Part shown: positions 8,558 through 16,500 of the stretch, piece after piece
How positions within the stretch are numbered: the stretch's first letter is position 1
Layout of the letters: every line of letters starts with the position of its first letter
Source: DATBQN01 sp963755825
GTDB taxonomy: Bacteria > Acidobacteriota > Thermoanaerobaculia > Multivoradales > UBA5704
Length of the DNA stretch: 64,000 nt
Direction of reading: 5' to 3'
Assembly: GCA_963755825.1 (NCBI GenBank)
Contig: CAVWLA010000003.1
Coordinates: 682,001-746,000 of the forward strand
Translations under genes and position numbers: made by a program
The notes under the pieces: model-generated
Database searches by the model: none
What the model saw: only the letters and a program-made list of their open reading frames with translations
What the model was told of the DNA's origin: nothing

Positions 8558-10486
8558 ATGTTCAGAATCGCCCTCGTCAACATGCCGTTCGCCGGCGCTT
8601 TTCTGCCCTCGATCGCGTTGACGCAGCTCCGCTCCGTCGTCGAGGCGGAGCTCGGCGACCGGGCGGAGACCCGCCTCCTCTACCTCAACCACGACTTCGT
8701 CCGCCATCTCGACGCGCGCTTCTACGACTTCGTCGCCGGCACCGTCGACGCCGTCACCTCCGGCCTCGGCGACTGGTTCTTCCGCGACGTCGCGTTCCCC
8801 GGCCTGGCGGATAACAGCGACGAGTACTTCCGCCGCCATTTCTCCTCGCGCCAGCACGAGAAAGAAGCGATGCGCCCCTATCTCCTGGAGAAGCGGCGCT
8901 CGCTCGACGCCTTTCTCGACGAGCTGATCGAGAGCTACGACCTGGCGAGCTACCAGCTGGTCGGCTTCACCTCGATGTTCTCGCAGAACGCCGCCTGCTT
9001 CGCCATGGCGAGGAAGCTCAAGCAGCGCGATCCGCGGATCGTCACGGCGATCGGCGGCGCCAACTGCGAGGCCTCGATGGGGCGGGTGATCGCGCGGCAG
9101 GTGCCCGCCCTCGACTACGTCTTCAACGGCCCCGCCCTGACGAGCTTTCCGCAGCTCGTCCGCCACCTCATCGACGGCGACGAGGCGGGCTGCCGGCGGA
9201 TCGCGGGCGTCCTCTCGCGCCTGACATCGACGCTGACGGAGATCGGCGCCGCCGCCCCGCCGGTCGAGATCGGCAGGGAGCTCGACATCGACGTCGACGT
9301 GCCGCTCGACTACGACGACTTCTTCGCTTCGCTCGACGAGAAGGTGGGCGCCGGCGCCCCCGCCCAGGTGCTCTTCGAGACCTCGCGCGGCTGCTGGTGG
9401 GGAGAGCGCGCCCACTGCACCTTCTGCGGCCTCAACGGGGTGACGATGAAGTACCGCGCCATGGAGCCGTCACGGGCGCTGCGCAGCATCCGCGGGCTGC
9501 TCGACCGCTACGCCTCGCGGGCCTCGCGGTTCCAGTGCGTCGACAACATCATGCCGCGGGAGTACCTGACCGAGGTCTTCCCGCACCTGCAGACGCCGGC
9601 GCACGTCTCGATCTTCTACGAGGTCAAGGCCGACCTCAAGGAGCGCGAGATGGAGGTGCTGGCGCGGGCGGGGGTGACCGCCATCCAGCCCGGCATCGAG
9701 GCCCTCTCGACGTCCACCCTGCGCTTGATGCGCAAGGGCACGACCGCGTTCCAGAATCTCAAGTTCCTCAAGTCGTGCCTCGCCCATGGCATCGACCCGC
9801 AGTGGAACCTCCTCGTCGGCTTCCCGGGCGAGGAGGACGGGGTCTACCAGAAATACTGGGAGGATCTGCCCCTGCTCGCGCACCTGCCGCCGCCGAGCGG
9901 CGTCTATCCGGTGCGCTTCGACCGCTTCAGCCCTTACCACGTGCAGGCGAAGGAGTACGGCCTGGCGCTCGAGCCGTGCGAGTTCTACGCCATGGTCTAT
10001 CCGTTCGACGCGGCGGCTTTGAACGACCTCGCCTACTTCTTCATCGACCGCCAGTACACCTCGCGATACCTCGCCCAGACGGCGCAGTGGATCGCCCGGC
10101 TGCGCCAGCGCATCGACGACTGGAAGGCCCGCTGGGAGAGCGCCGACGGCGGTCTCAAGCCGCGCCTGGTCCTCGCGAGCTCGGGCCGCTCGCCGGCCGT
10201 CCACGACTCGCGCTCCGGCCGCACGATCGAGCACGAGGTCGGCGCGCGCGGCGCTCGGCTGCTGCAGCTCCTCGGCCGCCAGGCGAGGCTCTCCTGGCTG
10301 GCGGAGCAGATGGGAGATCTCTCCAGCGCCGAGGTGGAGCGGGAGGTCATGGCCCTGGAGCGCCGCGGGCTGATCTTCCGCGAGGACGATCTCTTCATGA
10401 GCCTGGTGATCGACGACAGCCGGCCCTCGACCGCCGGCCTGCCGGTCCCCGGTGACGCCGTCGAGCAGTTCAACTTTGCGCTCTAG
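8558..10486 (+). CDS. B12-binding radical SAM protein, RiPP-maturation type 1 family
   Basis: First gene of the rightward operon, 642 residues, ATG with AGGAG seven bases upstream. The N-terminal third resembles a cobalamin-binding (Rossmann-like) domain ('RIALVNMPFAG', 'VGFTSMFSQNA', 'GGANCE'). The radical SAM core follows, with 'ETSRGCWWGERAHCTFCGLNG'-type residues at about 274-294: Cys279, Cys287 and Cys290 would bind the 4Fe-4S cluster in a CX7CX2C spacing. The family is the B12-type RiPP-maturation radical SAM group, some members of which are C-methyltransferases. No RiPP precursor is nearby, and the next gene starts 19 bases after the stop, so the substrate is more likely a carrier-bound or released lipopeptide (inference). 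The family-like end 'DDLFMSLVI' is followed by about 23 extra residues ending 'VEQFNFAL', resembling the end of NRPS-3. Confidence 0.88.
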   Translation: MFRIALVNMPFAGAFLPSIALTQLRSVVEAELGDRAETRLLYLNHDFVRHLDARFYDFVAGTVDAVTSGLGDWFFRDVAFPGLADNSDEYFRRHFSSRQHEKEAMRPYLLEKRRSLDAFLDELIESYDLASYQLVGFTSMFSQNAACFAMARKLKQRDPRIVTAIGGANCEASMGRVIARQVPALDYVFNGPALTSFPQLVRHLIDGDEAGCRRIAGVLSRLTSTLTEIGAAAPPVEIGRELDIDVDVPLDYDDFFASLDEKVGAGAPAQVLFETSRGCWWGERAHCTFCGLNGVTMKYRAMEPSRALRSIRGLLDRYASRASRFQCVDNIMPREYLTEVFPHLQTPAHVSIFYEVKADLKEREMEVLARAGVTAIQPGIEALSTSTLRLMRKGTTAFQNLKFLKSCLAHGIDPQWNLLVGFPGEEDGVYQKYWEDLPLLAHLPPPSGVYPVRFDRFSPYHVQAKEYGLALEPCEFYAMVYPFDAAALNDLAYFFIDRQYTSRYLAQTAQWIARLRQRIDDWKARWESADGGLKPRLVLASSGRSPAVHDSRSGRTIEHEVGARGARLLQLLGRQARLSWLAEQMGDLSSAEVEREVMALERRGLIFREDDLFMSLVIDDSRPSTAGLPVPGDAVEQFNFAL

Positions 10487-10505
10487 CCGCCGACCGGAGG
10501 AGTCG

Positions 10506-13500
10506 TTGCCCGAGCTGTGCGCCGCGGATCCGAGAGCGACGAGCGATTCTGTGTTGAGTCTCGTGGAGCTGCTGCGGCGGCGGGCCGCCGAGCATCCGGA
10601 GCGCATCCTCTACACCTTCCTCGAGAACGGCGAGACGGAGGCGGACCGGCTCACCTTCGCCGAGCTCGCGGCGCGGGCGCGGGCGGTCGGCGCCGAGCTC
10701 GGCAGACGCTGCGGACGCGGCGAGCGCGCCCTGCTGCTCTATCCGCCGGGCCTGGAGTTCATCGCCGCCTTCTTCGGCTGCCTCGAGGCCGGGGTGGTCG
10801 CGGTGCCGGCCTATCCGCCGGCGCCGACCGGCACCCAGGCGCGGCTGCGCGCCATCGCCGGCGACAGCGGCGCCCGCGCCGTGCTCACCACCTCGGCGCT
10901 GCGGGCGCGCCGGGAGCCGCTCGGCGCCCTCGTCCCGGAGCTCGCCGCCGCGGCCTGGCTGGAGACCGATCTCCTGGCACCGGAGGACGGTGACTCGGCG
11001 CCGGCCGTGGGCCACCCTGTGGTCAGCGGCGACGAGGTCGCCCTCCTCCAGTACACCTCGGGCTCGACCGCCGAGCCCAAGGGCGTCGAGATCACCCACC
11101 GCAACCTGCTCCACAACGAGGCGCTGATCCGCGACGCCTTCGCACAGTCGGAGCGCTCGGTGATCGTCGGCTGGCTGCCGCTCTACCACGACATGGGGCT
11201 GATCGGGAACGTCCTGCAGCCGCTCTTCCTCGGCGCCCGCTGCGTGCTGATGTCGCCGCTCGCCTTTCTGCAGCGCCCCTACCGCTGGCTGAAGGCGATC
11301 TCCGACCACCGTGCGACGACCTCCGGCGGCCCCAACTTCGCCTACGAGCTCTGCCTGCGCAAGATCGCGCCGGAGGAGCGCCGCGGGCTCGATCTCAGCC
11401 GCTGGACGGCGGCTTTCAACGGCGCCGAGCCGATCCGCGCCGACACCCTCGCCCGCTTCGCCGCGGCCTTCGCGCCGCAGGGCTTCCGCGCCACCTCCTT
11501 CTCGCCCTGCTACGGCCTCGCGGAGGCGACGCTCCTCGTCGCCGCGGCGGCGCCCGGCGCGCCGGCGGTGGTGAAGAGCGTCGACGGCGCCGCCCTCGAG
11601 CGCCACGAGGTGGTGATCGCCGAGGCCGCGACCGCCGGCGCCCGCCAGCTCGTCGGCTGCGGCCGGGCGGAAGGCCAGCGGCTCCTCGTCGTCGATGCGG
11701 AGAGCGGCCGGAGCTGCCCACCGGAACGCGTCGGCGAGATTTGGGTGGCCGGTGCGAGCGTCGCGGCGGGGTACCGCAACCGCCCCGACGAGAACCGCCA
11801 GGTCTTCGCTGCCGCCACCGCCGAGGGCGACGCCGGCTTCCTGCGCACCGGCGACCTCGGCTTCGTCAGCGACGGCGAGCTCTTCGTCACCGGGCGGCGC
11901 AAGGATCTCGTCATCCTGCGCGGCCGCAACCTCTATCCGCAGGATCTCGAGCTCACCGCCGAGCGCTGCCACGCGGCGCTCCGCGCCGGCTGCGGGGCGG
12001 CCTTCTCGATCGCCGTCGACGGCGAGGAGCGGCTGGTCGTCGTGCAGGAGATCGAGCGGCGGGCGGAGGCTCTCGACCTCGCCCCCGTCGCCGCCGCCAT
12101 CCGCCGCGGCCTCGCCGAGGAGCACGCGGCCCAGGCGCACGACATCGTCCTGGTGCGCGCCGGCTCGGTGCCGCGCACCTCGAGCGGCAAGGTGCGGCGC
12201 CGCGCCTGCCGGGCGGCCTACCTCGCGGCGGAGCTGGTGCGGCTCTCGGCGCCGCTGCCGCCGGCCGATCCCGCGCCGGCGGCGGGCGCGGCGGAGGAAT
12301 CGCCGGCTCTCGCCTGGCTCCTCGCCGAGGTGTCGCGGCTGACTCGGCTGCCGGCCGGCGCGATCGATCCCGCGGCGCCGGCGAGCGCCTGCGGTCTCGA
12401 CTCGCTCGCCGCGATCGAGCTCAAGGCCGCGATCGAGGAGCGCCACGGCACCGGGGTGACGCTCGCCCGCCTCCTCGGCGGCGCGACGCTGGCGGAGCTG
12501 GCCGCCGAGATTGCCGCCGCCTCCGGCTCGCCGCGGCAGGCGGCGCCGGCAACCGAAACCGCGCTGGCTGCCGACGCCGCCGAGCCCGGCGGCGTCGACC
12601 AGCCGCTCTCCGCGGGCCAGGCCGCTCTCTGGTACCTCAACCGGCTGGCGCCCAGCAGCCCCGCCTACAACATCGCCGGCGCGGTCGCGATCGAAGGGGA
12701 GCTCGACGTCGCCGCGCTCGGCCGCGCCGTCGACGGCCTCCTCGCCCGCCACGCGGCGCTCCGCGCCACCTTCCGCGACACGCCGGCCGGACCGCGCCAG
12801 AGCTTCGGCAGCGGCGCTCCGGCCCTCGCGATCGAGGATGCCTCCGGCTGGTCGCCGGAAGCGCTCGCGGCACGCCTCGGCGACGAGGCATGCCGGCCCT
12901 TCGACCTGGAGCGTGGACCGCTCCTCCGGCTCCGCCTCCTCCGCCGCTCGGCGGCCGAGCACGTGCTGGCGCTCGCGGTGCATCACATCGCCGCCGACTT
13001 CTGGTCGCTCGCCATCCTCTGGCGCGAGCTGGGCGCCGTCTACGCGACGGAAGCGGACCGCCGGCCGGCGGACCTGCCGCCGCCGGCGAGCCTTTACTCC
13101 GACCATGTCGCCGCCGAGCGCCGCCGGCTCGCCGGGCCGCGCGGCGAGGCCCTGTGGCGATACTGGAGCGAGCGCCTGTCGGGCGAGCTGCCGCCGCTCG
13201 ACCTGCCGCTCGACCGCCCGCGGCCGGCGGAGCAGAGCTACCGCGGCGCCGCCTGCCCGGCGCGGCTGAGCCGCGAGGCGGTCGACGCCGCAGCCCGCCT
13301 CGCGGCGGCGCACCGCGTGACGCTCTACACGGCGCTCCTGGCGATCTTCCAGGTTCTCCTCCACCGGCTGAGCGGCGAGGACCGGGTGGCCGTCGGCTCG
13401 CCGGTCGCCGGCCGCTCGGCGGCCGCCGCGGCAGGGGTGGTGGGCTACTTCGTCAACACCGTCGTGCTCGCCGCGGATTTCGCCGGCGAGCCGGCCTTCG

Positions 13501-16500
13501 CGAGCTGGCTCGCGGCGTGCCGCGACGCCGTGCTCGGCGCGCTCGATCACGGCGATCTGCCGCTCCCCCTGCTCGCCGAGCGGCTCCGCCCGGCGCGCGA
13601 CGCCGGCCGCTCGCCTCTCTTCCAGGCCTTCTTCACCCTCCACCGGACCCCCCTGGCGGCGGATCGCGGCCTCGCCGCGCTGGCCCTCGGCCTCGCCGGC
13701 CACCGGCTCGACTTCGGCGGCCTCGCGGCGCGCTCTCTCGCCGTCGAGGAGCGGCGCGCTCCCTTCGAGCTGGCGCTCGCCGCCGCCGAGCTCGACGGCG
13801 GCATCGCGCTCGTCGCCCAATACTCGACCGACCTCTTCGACGGCGCCTCGATGGAGCGCCTGCTCGGCAGCGTCACGGCGCTCCTCGTCGGCGCCGCCGC
13901 CGCGCCGTCCGAGCCCGTTTCGCACCTCTCCCTCCTCGCCGCCGCCGAGCGCCGGCAGCTCCTCGCGGACTGGCGCAAGACGCCAGAGACACCGGCTCGC
14001 GAGCTCTGCGTGCACGAGCTCGTCGAGCGCCAGGCGGCGCGCTGCCCCGACCGCTCGGCGGTGCGGAGCGAGCGGCTGACCCTCTCCTACGCCGCGCTCG
14101 ACGCCGGCGCCGATCGCCTCGCCGGCCGGCTCCGCGCCGCCGGCGTCGGGCCCGAGTCGCTCGTCGGCGTCTACGCCGAGCGCTCGCCCGACCTCGTCGC
14201 CGGGCTGCTCGCGGTGCTCAAGGCCGGCGGCGCCTGCCTGGCGCTCGATCCGGCCCTCCCTGCGGAGCGCCTCGCATATCTGCTGGAGGCGAGCGGCGCG
14301 GCGGTCGTCCTCGCCGCGGAGAGCCTGCCGGCGGCCGCCTGGGACGGCCGCACGATCCCCCTGCGCGGCGGCGCGGACGGGGATCTCGACCGCCGCGGGA
14401 CGCGCTCGCGCCGCGCCGCCGGCGCGCTCCCCGACCATCCGGCCTACGCCGTCTTCACCTCGGGCTCGACCGGCCGCCCGAAGGGCGTCGTCAACACCCA
14501 TCGCGGCCTCGTCGATCTCCTCGCCTGGACGCTCGACGCCTACGGCCTCCGCGGCGACGACAGCGTGCTGCAGAGCACGCCGCTCTCCTTCGACTTCGCG
14601 CTGTGGGAGATCTTCGCGCCGCTCGCCGCCGGCGGCTGTCTCGTCCTGGCGCCGCCGGGCGGCGCCCTCGACCTCACCTCGCTCCACGCCCTCCTCGCCG
14701 AGCAGGCGATCACCACGGTGCACTTCGTCCCCAGCCTCCTGCGCGCCTTCCTCGCCGAGCCGGAGGCGGCTCACCTCGGCGCCCTGCGCCGGGTTCTCTG
14801 CGGCGGCGAGGCACTCGCCGCCGACCTCGCCGAGCGGCTGCTGGCGCGCTTCGACGTCGCCCTCCACCATCTCTACGGACCGGCCGAGGCGTCGATCAAC
14901 GCCCTCCACCAGCGCCTGCGAGCGGCGGACGAGGTCCTCCTCGGCGCGCCGGTGGCCGGCCTCCGCTGCGTGCTCCTCGACCGGCGGCTGGAGCCGGTGC
15001 CGCCCGGCGCGGTGGGCGAGATCTGCCTCGGCGGCGCCGGCCTGGCGCGCGGCTACTGCGGCCAGGCCGAGGCGACCGCCGAGCGCTTCGTCCCCGATCC
15101 GCTGGCGGCGCGGCCGGGAGAGCGCCTCTACCGCACCGGCGACCTGGCGCGCCGGGTGCGCGCGGGCGGCCTGCGCTACCTCGGGCGCCGCGACCAGCAG
15201 GTGAAGATCCGCGGCGTCCGCATCGAGCCGGCCGAGGTCGAGGCCGCCCTGCTCGCGCACCCGGACGTCGGTGAGGCGGTGGTCGTCGCCCGCGAGCAGC
15301 CGGGGCGCGGCCAGCGGCTCGTCGCCTACGTACGGGTGCCCGGCGCCCAGCTATCCGCCGGCGCGCTGCAGGCGCATCTCCAGCGGACGCTCCCCGCGGC
15401 GATGATCCCGGCGGCCTTCGTCTTCCTCGACCGCCTGCCGCACACCGCGAGCGGCAAGGTGGACCGCCTGGCGCTGCCGGCGCCGGAGAGCCCGCGGACC
15501 GCCGCGCCGGCTGCCGTCTTGGCGCCGGGCTCGATCGAGGCGCGCCTGGCGGCGATCTGGTCCCAGCTCCTCGGCAGGCCGGTGGGGATCGACGACAACT
15601 TCTTCCAGCTCGGCGGCGACTCCATCCTCAGCCTGCAGGTGGCGTCGCGAGCGCGGCACGAGGGGCTCGAGGTGAGCTCCGCCCTGCTCCTCCGCCACCA
15701 GACGATCGCCGCGCTGGCACCCCACGTGCGGCTCCTCGCCGAGGGCTCGGCGCACGCGGCGCCGGCGGCTGGCGCTGTGCCCCTCGTCGACGATCCCGCC
15801 GCCGAGGATGCCTACCCGCTGTCGCCGATGCAGCTCGGCATGCTGGCGCGCTCGCTGCGCAGCGGCGAGTACGTCAACCAGCTCGCCTGGCGGGTGACCG
15901 CTGAGCCTGACGGGCTCGACGCCGCTCGCCTGGCAGCCTGCTGGCGGCAGACGCTGGAGCGCCACGCGGCGCTCCGCGTCGCCTGCCGCTGGGAGGGGCT
16001 GGACGAGCCGCTGCAGGTGGTCCACCGGCTGCGCGAGCTGCCCTGGGCGACGCTCGACTGGAGCGGTCTTCCGGCGGCGGGAACGGAGTCTCGGCTGGAC
16101 GCCTTCCTCGCCGAGGACCGGCGGCGCGGACTCGACATCGGCCGCGCGCCCCTGATGCGCTGGACACTGATCCGCACCGCCGCGCGCGAGCATCGGCTGG
16201 TGTGGACGCATCACCATCTGCTGCTCGACGGCTGGTCGCTGGCGCTCGTCGTCCAGGAGGTTCTGGCGCGCTATCGGGGGGACGGGAGGATCGGCGGCGA
16301 GACGGCTCCCGCCTTCCGCGATTTCGTCGCCTGGCAGCGCGCCCAGGACTCCGCGGCCGAGGAAGCCTTCTGGCGGCGCCAGCTGCGCGGCATCTGCGGA
16401 GTCCGCGGGTCGACCGCGCCCGACCCGGAGCCCGCCGCGGAGGCGGCGGAGGAGGAGCGCCTCGCCGGCCGCGAGGAGATGCGGTTGGCGGCCGCTGAGA

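Noticed and set aside
8419..10520. Hidden RiPP precursor peptide for the radical SAM enzyme
   Set aside because: The intergenic gaps around the gene (139 and 19 bases) contain no short ORF with a leader-like sequence and ribosome-binding site.
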